The notes beneath the pieces were generated by a model that was not told the origin of the DNA, did not search any database, and saw only the letters and a list, made by a program, of their open reading frames with translations. Below, piece by piece: positions 1 through 6,268 of a stretch of 9,900 bases of DNA; the stretch's first letter is position 1; each line of letters begins with the position of its first letter. Made by a program: the position numbers and the translations under genes. Origin of the DNA: Pleurocapsa sp. MO_226.B13 (GTDB lineage: Bacteria > Cyanobacteriota > Cyanobacteriia > Cyanobacteriales > Xenococcaceae); assembly GCA_030064795.1 (NCBI GenBank), contig JASJEI010000490.1:1-9900 (forward strand). Direction: 5' to 3'.

Positions 1-280
1 GAAAGCTAATGCCTGGTGTAGAATGACTCTTATCCTTATTCCAGCCAGACATCCACGCCATTCTAAATTGAAATGGACGTTTGTTTTTAGCACCAATTTC
101 TCTTGCCAACTGGGGAGATATTTTCCCGTGACAGTCTCCAGTAAAGTAATCTGCTGCTTCTTCCCTCTCTTTGGGGTCGTCGCTTTGAGAATCGACTATT
201 TTAAGTCGTATGGGAGAATCATCTTTACTACTATCAAATATTGCTGCTCCTTCCAAACAAGAGCTTACCAGTAGCGAGCC
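1..280 (-). pseudogene. C-terminal continuation of an interrupted gene, running off the window
   Basis: The minus-strand frame stays open from base 280 to the window edge. It is exactly in phase with the gene at 281-673, from which it is separated only by a single TAA. The translation has a typical soluble, charged composition with no stops over 93 codons; one stretch reads FQFRMAWMSGWNKDKSHS. This argues that it is real coding sequence rather than read-through noise. If translated separately, a start could be the TTG at 254-256, but no good ribosome binding site precedes it. I do not recognise the family. The simplest reading is the downstream half of a gene broken by a stop codon. The plus-strand open frame over the same bases is a shadow. 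Confidence 0.5.
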
Positions 281-294
281 TTAGCGACAGCAGT
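270..294. repeat. Candidate short interspersed repeat containing the interrupting stop
   Basis: Plus-strand bases around GTAGCGAGCCTTAGCGACAG contain two near-identical heptamers (GTAGCGA and TTAGCGA) in tandem. The composition is GC-richer than the flanks. On the minus strand this stretch supplies the TAA that ends the 281-673 frame. No second copy lies in this window, so calling it an interspersed repeat is an inference from its appearance. Confidence 0.25.
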
Positions 295-673
295 GGTCTG
301 GTTGTGTTTTAAAGAATTGATAGCGAATGTTATCGATTAATTCTTTGTTGCCAAAGTAAACACTTTTGCCAGAACTAAAGATGACACCCCGCTTAACGTT
401 GTCACCAAACTCAACTTTATCCAACTGATTCAAGTAAACTTTCGCAGCCTTAGAGTGATCTTCAAACTGGAGTTGCTTACCGCGATTTTTATCTAGTTTG
501 ACAATAACCAAGGAAGACAAGTCATGTTCCTCTCCCAGCAATTCTAATAAAGAATCGTTAATAGTTTCTGGCTCTGATAAATATTTTCCCGATTCAGCCA
601 AACTCAGATCGATTACAGGAATCTTTAATCCCGACTCGATAACCGAGCTATGTTGATTGTTATTGTTGCTCAT
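281..673 (-). CDS. Hypothetical protein, N-terminal part of an interrupted gene
   Basis: This encodes a 130-residue soluble acidic protein with no signal peptide or membrane segment. The start is well supported: an AGGAG-type ribosome binding site (684-688) lies 10 bases upstream of the ATG. The family is not recognised. The middle (residues about 60-115) alternates basic and hydrophobic residues and includes GVIFSSGKSVYFGN, which looks like beta strands. The end is abnormal: the last residues (PDHCCR) and the TAA fall in a short motif that looks like an interspersed repeat. The same frame then continues open to the window edge. The product is therefore probably a truncated version of a longer protein, although a naturally short protein followed by a second gene cannot be excluded. 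Confidence 0.6.
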   Translation of the reverse strand: MSNNNNQHSSVIESGLKIPVIDLSLAESGKYLSEPETINDSLLELLGEEHDLSSLVIVKLDKNRGKQLQFEDHSKAAKVYLNQLDKVEFGDNVKRGVIFSSGKSVYFGNKELIDNIRYQFFKTQPDHCCR

Positions 674-841
674 CTTTTTACTACTCCTGCGCCAATAATA
701 TTTGGTTTAGCCAAAAAATAAATCCGACAGGATGACTTTTTGATTAATCTTTTTGGATGAGCGAAATTGACTAATTAATTTAGCTAAAGGTACTAAACCG
801 CATCTAGTTTGAAACCTGTAGTTTCTCAGTTAACTGCTCGT

Positions 842-894
842 AAGTAGCAAGTAGCAAGTAGCAAGTAGCAAGTAGCAAGTAGCAAGTAGCAAGT
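842..894. repeat. Heptamer tandem repeat (AAGTAGC), seven perfect copies plus a partial unit
   Basis: Seven uninterrupted copies of AAGTAGC run from 842 to 890, followed by AAGT to 894. Short tandemly repeated heptamers (STRR-type) are known from cyanobacteria and usually lie between genes, as here. Perfect identity of the copies suggests recent expansion by slippage. The array sits between the divergent genes at 281-673 and 1015-1263. Confidence 0.9.
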
Positions 895-978
895 TTTCAT
901 TAAACACTATTTTGTTTTCGTTAAAACTCCTGTTTTCAATGTGGACGAGGTTTAAATCAAAGCAGTGCGATTGGGCTG

Positions 979-984
979 TATAAT
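979..984 (+). promoter_or_regulatory. Likely -10 element upstream of the 1015 ORF
   Basis: A perfect TATAAT lies 30 bases before the ATG at 1015, and TG directly precedes it. No convincing -35 hexamer sits at the normal distance, so this is a partial promoter match. The rest of the 341-base gap (674-1014) holds the heptamer array, the ribosome binding site of the leftward gene, and a weak TTGACT (767-772) / TACTAA (791-796) pair of doubtful meaning. Confidence 0.4.
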
Positions 985-1014
985 CTGCCTAACAAATACG
1001 AGTAGACAAACCAA

Positions 1015-1263
1015 ATGCGACCTATGAACGATCGAACAACTAACGTTGGCAGTGAAAAAAATAATTCAACAAATAAACAACAACCTATGAAAGCAAGAAG
1101 AGAAAAGATTAAAGTCCACCACAGTTTGATGGAATTTTACACGGATACAGGTCTAATCGATAAATATAAAATAGAGGTGGACTACTCAAATGACAATGAG
1201 AATCAGACTTTTGGTGCTATTGAAGAAGAAATAGACGATCCTAGATTTTGGTTGGATCTTTAG
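1015..1263 (+). CDS. Small hypothetical protein, convergent with the E1-like gene
   Basis: This is an 82-residue ORF. Its first 25 residues are polar and probably disordered. They are followed by a more ordered part with a likely strand-helix-strand pattern (KIKVHHSL, MEFYTDTGLIDK, YKIEVDY) and an acidic tail ending DDPRFWLDL. An internal ATG at 1087 (MKARREKIK) is an alternative start giving 58 residues; neither start has a clear ribosome binding site. A TATAAT lies 30 bases upstream. The last 23 bases overlap the end of the thiF-like gene on the other strand. The family is not recognised. It has no C-terminal Gly-Gly and does not resemble the ubiquitin-like PRTRC protein C, so I do not assign it as the modifier of the nearby E1/E2. 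Confidence 0.5.
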   Translation: MRPMNDRTTNVGSEKNNSTNKQQPMKARREKIKVHHSLMEFYTDTGLIDKYKIEVDYSNDNENQTFGAIEEEIDDPRFWLDL

Positions 1264-2122
1264 CATTGGTAACTATTTTGGCGATCGCCTCTTCGGTAAT
1301 AAAAGTAGAGGTCGCAAAACCACTATTTAGATCTATGTAGGTAGCCAGACGATTCAATTTACCCGTTACCAGTTGAACTAAATAGCTAGCTGCCTCTGCT
1401 GCCATGCGTTGATTAATGCAAAGGCTTTGCGTATTAAGGAAAGCGAGTTCGGCGCAAGAAATAGAGGAATTGTCTGATTCCTCTGGTTTTGGTTCTAATA
1501 ATTCAGGGTGCTGTAGACAAGGTGCGGGTAATTTAATACATCCCAACTCATGAAATTTATAGACATCTATTTCTGTTGAAAGATGAGAACCGATTAATAC
1601 TTGCCCGCTATTGGAATGGTTACCACAATCAAGCCACCAAAGTTCTGTTGCCACATCTCTGGTATGCCAGGTTTGATATTGAGATAAAGACTGGGCAATT
1701 GACTGACGAGCGATCGCATTATCCACACAGCCAATTATAATTTTTAGCTTATGTTCTCTCTGATAGTAGTCTCTGGCAACTATTTCTGGATTAAATAAAG
1801 CTGGTAACGCCTCAATAGAAACTCCCCAACTGAGGCTGTATCTTAAGGCTAAAGTTTGTGCCTTATTTAACCCAATTTCTGCATCACAGAAGTTCTGGCG
1901 CAGAACATTTTTCTGCTCTACGACATCGGGATCGATAAATATTAAGGCTGTTGCTTTGCCTTGCTCGCGTAATGTTCTGGCGATTCGACAGAGACTGGGG
2001 GCAAGCCAACTACCAGTACCGCCACATCCGACAAGATAAAGTTCTACCTGTTTATGTACGGGGAGTATGATGGACTTGGCATGAAGAATAGAGTAGTCAG
2101 GGGACATATGAGTAAATGTCAT
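1241..2122 (-). CDS. E1-like ThiF/MoeB-fold adenylyltransferase, PRTRC system ThiF type
   Basis: This 293-residue cytoplasmic protein has the Rossmann-type E1 fold that adenylates the C-terminus of a ubiquitin-like or sulfur-carrier protein using ATP. Visible motifs are the nucleotide-binding loop GCGGTGS (32-38), acidic D64 in IFIDPD, the arginine finger in NVLRQNF (R75), K87 in IGLNKAQ, and D134 in IIGCVDN. The second half carries the PRTRC-ThiF pattern: LDCGN with C166 as the candidate thiolating cysteine, GQVLIG shortly after, then SCAE (222-225) followed by NTQSLCIN. Length fits that family. Two starts are possible (MTFTHM at 2122 or MSPDYS at 2107) and neither has a good ribosome binding site. 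It is transcribed away from parA and ends tail-to-tail with the small ORF at 1015-1263. Its E2-like partner is encoded beyond parAB. Assignment to the E1/ThiF superfamily is secure; the PRTRC subtype is from remembered motif order. Confidence 0.9.
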   Translation of the reverse strand: MTFTHMSPDYSILHAKSIILPVHKQVELYLVGCGGTGSWLAPSLCRIARTLREQGKATALIFIDPDVVEQKNVLRQNFCDAEIGLNKAQTLALRYSLSWGVSIEALPALFNPEIVARDYYQREHKLKIIIGCVDNAIARQSIAQSLSQYQTWHTRDVATELWWLDCGNHSNSGQVLIGSHLSTEIDVYKFHELGCIKLPAPCLQHPELLEPKPEESDNSSISCAELAFLNTQSLCINQRMAAEAASYLVQLVTGKLNRLATYIDLNSGFATSTFITEEAIAKIVTNAKDPTKI

Positions 2123-2281
2123 AAATGGTTTAGAAGTTTGATTGAAGCACTAGAAAAAGATCCCAGTTGGGACATTAATCTTTCAGAAGACAATTCCAGA
2201 TCGGCTACCGATAGGGCAAATTCCAATCAAACGAGAAAGAAAATTAACAATCCTACTCATATCCCCAAATATAAGCTCTGA
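2108..2281 (+). CDS. Possible small hypothetical protein upstream of parA
   Basis: This 57-codon ORF starts MSKCHKWFRSLIEALEK and ends THIPKYKL. It is preceded by a purine-rich AGGGGA at about 5 bases, a usable ribosome binding site. The same frame is open upstream to an ATG at 2054, but that part lies antisense to the E1 gene and is less credible. The first helix is amphipathic; the rest is polar, rich in Asn, Ser and Lys. It overlaps the first 15 bases of the E1-like gene head-to-head, so the two would be transcribed away from each other over shared bases, and it reads toward parA. No family is recognised. Codon choice resembles neighbouring genes, which is the main reason for keeping it. 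Confidence 0.4.
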   Translation: MSKCHKWFRSLIEALEKDPSWDINLSEDNSRSATDRANSNQTRKKINNPTHIPKYKL

Positions 2282-2343
2282 ACAGTCTTTAGTTAGATCT
2301 TGTTGGCGAAATACACATCAATCTATTTTCAAATGATGCCAAA

Positions 2344-2372
2344 TTGAATAATTTACGATAACGTCATAGTAA
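2344..2372 (+). promoter_or_regulatory. Candidate parAB promoter with embedded operator palindrome
   Basis: A TTGAAT (2344-2349) and a weak TAGTAA or CATAGT (2365-2372) are spaced like a sigma-70 promoter. The near-palindrome at 2353-2372 fills the spacer and the -10 region. A protein bound there would block the promoter, which fits the common autoregulation of partition operons by ParA or ParB. The promoter elements are weak matches; the palindrome is the stronger observation. Confidence 0.35.
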
Positions 2373-2374
2373 AT
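2351..2374. promoter_or_regulatory. Palindromic site 1, candidate parS/operator, upstream of parA
   Basis: The 20-bp core TTACGATAACGTCATAGTAA (2353-2372) is centred on ACGT and pairs with its own reverse complement at 16 of 20 positions. Flanking AT/AT bases extend the symmetry to 24 bp. It matches the site at 4467-4486 at 18 of 20 positions. Both fit the consensus TTACKATRACGTYATMGTAA, which is perfectly self-complementary in degenerate code. The location 31 bases before parA suggests a binding site for ParB or ParA. Confidence 0.6.
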
Positions 2375-2402
2375 TTGTGAACGGTGCTTTTTGAGACAAT
2401 AT

Positions 2403-3203
2403 ATGACAGACCAAATTATTCTGGTTTTGCTCTCGGAAGCGGGAGGAGTTGGTAAAACTACAATCGCTGTCAATGTGGCTTATGAATGGAGTCTGCGGGG
2501 GCGATCTGTAGCGATAATTGACCTCGATAACAATCATAGCTTGGATGCTTTTGTCGGTTTAAAACCAGAGCGCGATCTACAGAAAACTACAGCTATGATT
2601 TTCGACCGCGATTTCGATGGTTCGTGGCCTTTGAAACATATTTTTGGTTCTGAATTAATTTCAGTATGCCAGGGGTGTCGTAGCTTAAAGGAAGTTGGAG
2701 AAAGCTTAGTTTTACGCAAGAGAAGAGAATACGCTCTCGATAAAATACTCAAGACTTATCCTATAGACTGTGAGTTAATCATTCTCGATTGTCGTGCGGG
2801 ATTCGATCTAATAACCGAAAATGCTCTAGCAGCCTGTACGGACATCTTAATTCCCGTCGATATGGGAGTAAAAGCCAGAACGGTGTCATCTCTGGTAAAT
2901 ATTATCTGGCAGGAGTTTGAAGAATTAGAGTTGTCTCCAGCACCCAGAATGATGGGCTTAATACCCAACCATTACAACAAGGATGCAGCTTTTCATGAAG
3001 ATTTTATTGAAGCGCTGACTAGAATCTCTAAGCAATTGGAAATAAAGCTTTATCCACCGTTACGTACTTGGCAGTATCTCAACAATTCGGCTATTTTAGG
3101 AAAACCTTTGAAGCTTTTGAGATCGGGCGATCCGATGAATTCAATTTTCGCAGGCATAGTAGACGACTTAGAAAAAATTAAGGAGAATAAGTTTAATGGG
3201 TAA
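2403..3203 (+). CDS. parA: ParA-family partition ATPase
   Basis: This 266-residue cytoplasmic ATPase is expected to drive plasmid segregation together with the ParB-like protein encoded next. The P-loop SEAGGVGKTT is at residues 11-20, IIDLDNN at 38-44 is the A'-type strand, and LIILDCRAGFD with D129 is the Walker B region. Length is normal for a ParA without an N-terminal DNA-binding domain. The position normally held by the ParA signature lysine (first K of KGGVGKT) is alanine (A13). I prefer the ATG at 2403, with GAG seven bases upstream. An in-frame TTG at 2391 would add four residues. The stop overlaps the parB start by eight bases (ATGGGTAA), so translation is probably coupled. The palindrome at 2353-2372 lies in the promoter region. 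Confidence 0.88.
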   Translation: MTDQIILVLLSEAGGVGKTTIAVNVAYEWSLRGRSVAIIDLDNNHSLDAFVGLKPERDLQKTTAMIFDRDFDGSWPLKHIFGSELISVCQGCRSLKEVGESLVLRKRREYALDKILKTYPIDCELIILDCRAGFDLITENALAACTDILIPVDMGVKARTVSSLVNIIWQEFEELELSPAPRMMGLIPNHYNKDAAFHEDFIEALTRISKQLEIKLYPPLRTWQYLNNSAILGKPLKLLRSGDPMNSIFAGIVDDLEKIKENKFNG

Positions 3204-4422
3204 AAGACATTCTGTTGCTAATTTGATTGACGAGGATTTTGATTCGGCGATCGCAGCAAAAAAACGTCATGACACGATCCAAGACCTAAAACAGCAGCTA
3301 GAGCGATCGCAAAAAGAGGTTGAGAAAAGAGAAGAGCTTTTGATTCAGTTACGCTCTCAGCTAGAGCAGCGCAACGGTAAAGTGTTAGTTCCCATTAAAA
3401 ATATTACTCCTAGCGATCAATGTCGCCAGACATTTACTGAAGCAATAATCAAAAAAAGGATCGAATCACTAAAGCGCGAGGGACAACTAGATTCGCTGAT
3501 TTTAATACCCATACCCGATAAGGCAAACTGTTACCAGCTTGAAGATGGGGAAGTTACCTGGAGAGCAGCCAAATACCTAGTAGAAGCTGGCGAGGAGAAA
3601 TGGAAAAATCTAGAGGCGGTAATTTCTCCCTTAGTAGGAGACGAGAGAGAGATTCATCGCCGTACCTTACTCCACCATCTTCATAGTGAGGGTTTGAATC
3701 CGTTAGATCGAGCGGAATCATTGGTGCGCGAACTTAACTGGAATCTCGATTTGGAACTTTATGACGATGAAATAAAAGCAGGACAATCTAGCTCTCAGGC
3801 AGCAATTGCCAAGCTGATTAAGATTCTGAGAAATCTTGACTATCAGTTTCGCAAAAATGAAACGGCAGATCGAACCCTGAAGTCAATCGAACAAGCTACC
3901 AGAGAGGAACAACAACAGGCTCTGGAGAAATTAGAACTAGATTCCCTGCAAATAGAAGTAATTTTAGTTTTGCTCGATTTTCAAGTCGAGCTACATTCTT
4001 TTGTTGCTAACGACTTAGCAATGATTTCTCTGACGGAAGATTTAAAACAAGCTGTTCGCGAAAGAAGTTTACCCTGTCATCAAGCAAAGGCTTTAGGCAA
4101 ACTAACTGCCAAGAAATTAGGTAAAGAAGAACCAGCAGCTTATTCTATTAGAACTCAAGCAGTCGAACGAGTCTTAAGGGAATCTCTCAGCGTGAGAGAT
4201 ACAAGAAGATTAGTGGCAGAAATTCTGGAAGAACAGGTCACAAAAAAAACTAAATCGAAGGAGAAATCGACCGAGCAATATCAACAAGTCAAACAAGATC
4301 TATCAAAACTTTCTGTTCGACAGCTAAAAACCAGCCACCTAAAATCGCTAAAAAAAGCTATGGAGAAGAAATTGAGTGAGATTGATTCTCTACTGGCAAA
4401 AGAAGAGAGTGTTTCAAGCTAG
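3196..4422 (+). CDS. parB: ParB-like partition protein with N-terminal coiled coil
   Basis: This 408-residue protein is translationally coupled to parA. Residues about 22-60 form a predicted coiled coil rich in Glu, Lys and Gln. Residues about 62-145 resemble the ParB/Srx fold: IKKRIESLKREGQLDSLILIP corresponds to the usual IxxSIxxxGLxxPIxV segment, and DGEVTWRAAKYL (117-128) corresponds to the GERRWRAA box with both arginines of GERR missing. The segment at 156-180 (including EGLNPLDRAESL) matches the start of the ParB helix-turn-helix region (NIQREDLNPIEEA). The C-terminal 90 residues are basic and helical, plausible for dimerisation or non-specific DNA binding. Partner sites are probably the two palindromes flanking the operon. 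PRTRC cassettes also carry a ParB, but this protein is shorter than those I recall; it could simply be the plasmid's own ParB. Confidence 0.8.
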   Translation: MGKRHSVANLIDEDFDSAIAAKKRHDTIQDLKQQLERSQKEVEKREELLIQLRSQLEQRNGKVLVPIKNITPSDQCRQTFTEAIIKKRIESLKREGQLDSLILIPIPDKANCYQLEDGEVTWRAAKYLVEAGEEKWKNLEAVISPLVGDEREIHRRTLLHHLHSEGLNPLDRAESLVRELNWNLDLELYDDEIKAGQSSSQAAIAKLIKILRNLDYQFRKNETADRTLKSIEQATREEQQQALEKLELDSLQIEVILVLLDFQVELHSFVANDLAMISLTEDLKQAVRERSLPCHQAKALGKLTAKKLGKEEPAAYSIRTQAVERVLRESLSVRDTRRLVAEILEEQVTKKTKSKEKSTEQYQQVKQDLSKLSVRQLKTSHLKSLKKAMEKKLSEIDSLLAKEESVSS

Positions 4423-4466
4423 TCTAGACAGGATGTTGACGACTTGGTAGGGGAAGTTTTTCCAAA

Positions 4467-4486
4467 TTACGATGACGTTATAGTAA
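4467..4486. promoter_or_regulatory. Palindromic site 2, candidate parS, downstream of parB
   Basis: TTACGATGACGTTATAGTAA differs from the site upstream of parA at only two positions. The two differences sit at mirror-image positions of the palindrome. It lies 44 bases after the parB stop, in the 123-base gap where parB and the leftward E2 gene converge, so it is not a promoter operator for parAB. A site on each side of a par operon is typical of a centromere. No obvious terminator was found in this gap. Confidence 0.6.
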
Positions 4487-4545
4487 TCTGAAAATAAACA
4501 GCACAAAAGATAAAAACGGCATTAGAGCTGTACTTTTGCGATCGA

Positions 4546-5283
4546 CTAAATTCTATCTGTTTGGGAAAGTTTAAGAATTCGCTCGGTCGCTTCTTCTACA
4601 GTTAAATTATCTCGAATCGGAACGAGATCTGAAATAGGATACCGACAGCGAGCAGAAACTCTGCTTCTTTGATGTAGAAGCTTTAAGCGATCGACAATGT
4701 TATTAAACTTGAGCGATTTCTTTTGAGTATAATCTTGGTTAAATATACTGCCAATGAATTTTTCCCAAGTTGACTCTATGGTCGATAGACTAGCTGGGAG
4801 CGGATGAACGTTACCCCAGCAAATTCTCCCGTCATTCATTACATTGGGTAGCGGTGCGTGATAGATAAGAGATTGTGCATTAAACTTCGTTCCCTTAACT
4901 GCCCAGGCAAAATAACTAGCAGAGATTCCGACAAAAACGAAACTTGGCAGGGGGAGATGTAATTGTTCGTCCTGCACCTGCAAATTGTATCTTTGTCGGG
5001 GATAGAAGCTGACGAACCAGTCTCCAGTTACACTACTGCCATGGCGAATAACGTTTTTAGGCAGCCACCCCGTATCGACTGGCTCATTAGCAAAAGCATT
5101 GCGTAAAACGTCTGAAGTCAAGCTCTTGTAAATGTGCCTGTTACCTTCTGTGTAATGAAGAATATAATTGCGATCGACAAATAAGAGTTCGGCATCCAAA
5201 TACTCTAAATTTCTCGGTGCTTGAGAAATAATCTCTCTCAGGGTATCTCCAGATATTATTGACGAATGGTGCATTGATTCCAT
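4546..5283 (-). CDS. E2-like protein, Prok-E2 family D / PRTRC protein B type
   Basis: This 245-residue cytoplasmic protein has the conserved core of the bacterial E2-fold family found in PRTRC cassettes. LPLPSFVFVGISASYFAWAV (110-129) forms the central strands. It is followed by SLIYHAPLPNVMNDGRICWG (138-157). C155 in DGRICWGN sits where the family's NVxxDGxVCxG motif places the candidate catalytic cysteine that would accept a ubiquitin-like protein from an E1. A helical tail with WEKFIGSIFNQDYTQ follows. The gene starts inside the end of the upstream 291-codon gene (28-base overlap), so the pair is co-translated. ATG at 5283 is the longest start; ATG at 5274, preceded by GGA, is an alternative. 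The E1-like partner is at 1241-2122 on the same strand, separated by parAB. No ubiquitin-like partner is visible. Confidence 0.82.
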   Translation of the reverse strand: MESMHHSSIISGDTLREIISQAPRNLEYLDAELLFVDRNYILHYTEGNRHIYKSLTSDVLRNAFANEPVDTGWLPKNVIRHGSSVTGDWFVSFYPRQRYNLQVQDEQLHLPLPSFVFVGISASYFAWAVKGTKFNAQSLIYHAPLPNVMNDGRICWGNVHPLPASLSTIESTWEKFIGSIFNQDYTQKKSLKFNNIVDRLKLLHQRSRVSARCRYPISDLVPIRDNLTVEEATERILKLSQTDRI

Positions 5284-6131
5284 ATTCTGACAATGTATAA
5301 AAAGTTGGTAGTTAAATCGTTTTCTAGCCAGTCGATAAGATAACCGACTGCATCTAAAATTCTTCGAGCTTTCAAATACTCTCTATGAAGGTAGTCAATG
5401 TTTTCAATCGACCAATCTAAAGTCGTTCCTGACCTCCCCTGCGTCCACCCTCCATCTTCGTCGAGCCAAATATTGTTCGTATTTTGCTCTAGTAACTTGA
5501 GAGTTATGGGTAAATAGCAAACAGGCGCACCAGCTTTAAAGCATAAACGCCTGAATTTTTTATAATTAATATTATTAGGATGAGCGATTTCATTCATTGG
5601 GGGCATAGAAGGAAACTCGGCATCAAACCATTCGCTGTAACAGTCTTCACCGAGATGGTTCTGCCAATGCTCTAGATTTTCTCTACCCAGAATGGACATA
5701 GGTAATAAAGCCCTATCGCCTATGGCTAAATCGCAGTAGGACATTTCATAATCTTCTAACTGTCCCATTCCTAGCGGAGTTACAAGAATACGACTCGGCT
5801 CGATAAAATACATTTGTTCTTCTAAGAGGTAGTCTAAATAACCTAAAGGAAACAAATTATCATTGACAAGCTGGAGAAATTCCAGTTCTCGCTCGGTATA
5901 CTTCAGCCATTCTTCATTTTCTTCCAAGTTGGGATAAACTGAAGCTCTGCTTTGACTGTATTGTTGGGGAAAATAATAACTGTAAAGAAATAGCAATTGA
6001 TATCTTAATGCTCTTTGTTCCAGATATTTAACAGCATCGCCAATTCCTGAAATTACAGAGCATTGACCCAGAAGAGCGATTGCTTGTTCGACGGTATTAA
6101 TTATTCCAGATATTTGAGTATTTGCATTCAT
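5256..6131 (-). CDS. Uncharacterised protein cotranscribed with the E2-like gene
   Basis: This encodes a 291-residue soluble, mostly helical protein rich in Tyr, Trp, Leu and acidic residues. It has no signal peptide, membrane segment or known catalytic motif that I can identify. Two parts look ordered: residues 118-185 (ending near SEWFDAEFPSMPPMNE) and a C-terminal helical region with DWSIENIDYLHREYLKARR and then VGYLIDWLEND. It is the first gene of the operon with the E2-like gene, overlapping it by 28 bases, which implies the two proteins work together. In PRTRC cassettes the comparable accessory partner is protein F. The general plan (acidic strand segment followed by a helical C-terminus) is only loosely similar, and I do not make that assignment. 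No ribosome binding site is evident before the ATG at 6131; a 6-bp inverted repeat (6138-6143 with 6159-6164) lies just upstream. Confidence 0.75.
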   Translation of the reverse strand: MNANTQISGIINTVEQAIALLGQCSVISGIGDAVKYLEQRALRYQLLFLYSYYFPQQYSQSRASVYPNLEENEEWLKYTERELEFLQLVNDNLFPLGYLDYLLEEQMYFIEPSRILVTPLGMGQLEDYEMSYCDLAIGDRALLPMSILGRENLEHWQNHLGEDCYSEWFDAEFPSMPPMNEIAHPNNINYKKFRRLCFKAGAPVCYLPITLKLLEQNTNNIWLDEDGGWTQGRSGTTLDWSIENIDYLHREYLKARRILDAVGYLIDWLENDLTTNFLYIVRIWNQCTIRQ

Positions 6132-6137
6132 TCACAT

Positions 6138-6164
6138 GAGCGGTTTAAAAAGTTGTGTCCGCTC
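6138..6164. promoter_or_regulatory. Short inverted repeat before the E2 operon
   Basis: GAGCGG (6138-6143) and CCGCTC (6159-6164) form a 6-bp inverted repeat with a 15-base spacer, 6 bases upstream of the start codon of the 291-codon gene. It could be an operator or a leader hairpin hiding the start. Arms this short may be chance. Confidence 0.25.
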
Positions 6165-6268
6165 TACTTGCGTTAGCCAAAGCGCGATCTTAAAAAAAGT
6201 AAAGATCTGATGAAGTGACAAATGCAGTCGTATTAGTATTGGAAGGCTAGATTACCAAAATAATTACC

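Noticed and set aside
23..274. Plus-strand gene at the left edge
   Set aside because: It is antisense to the minus-strand frame that continues the 281-673 gene and has no recognisable protein features.
842..894. CRISPR array
   Set aside because: The units are 7 bases in direct tandem with no spacers, so this is a simple tandem repeat.
1015..1263. Ubiquitin-like PRTRC protein C
   Set aside because: It has no Gly-Gly terminus and no resemblance to the remembered PRTRC C pattern; left as hypothetical.
2534..2968. Minus-strand open frames inside parA
   Set aside because: They are shadows of the well-supported parA gene with low-complexity, unfamily-like translations.
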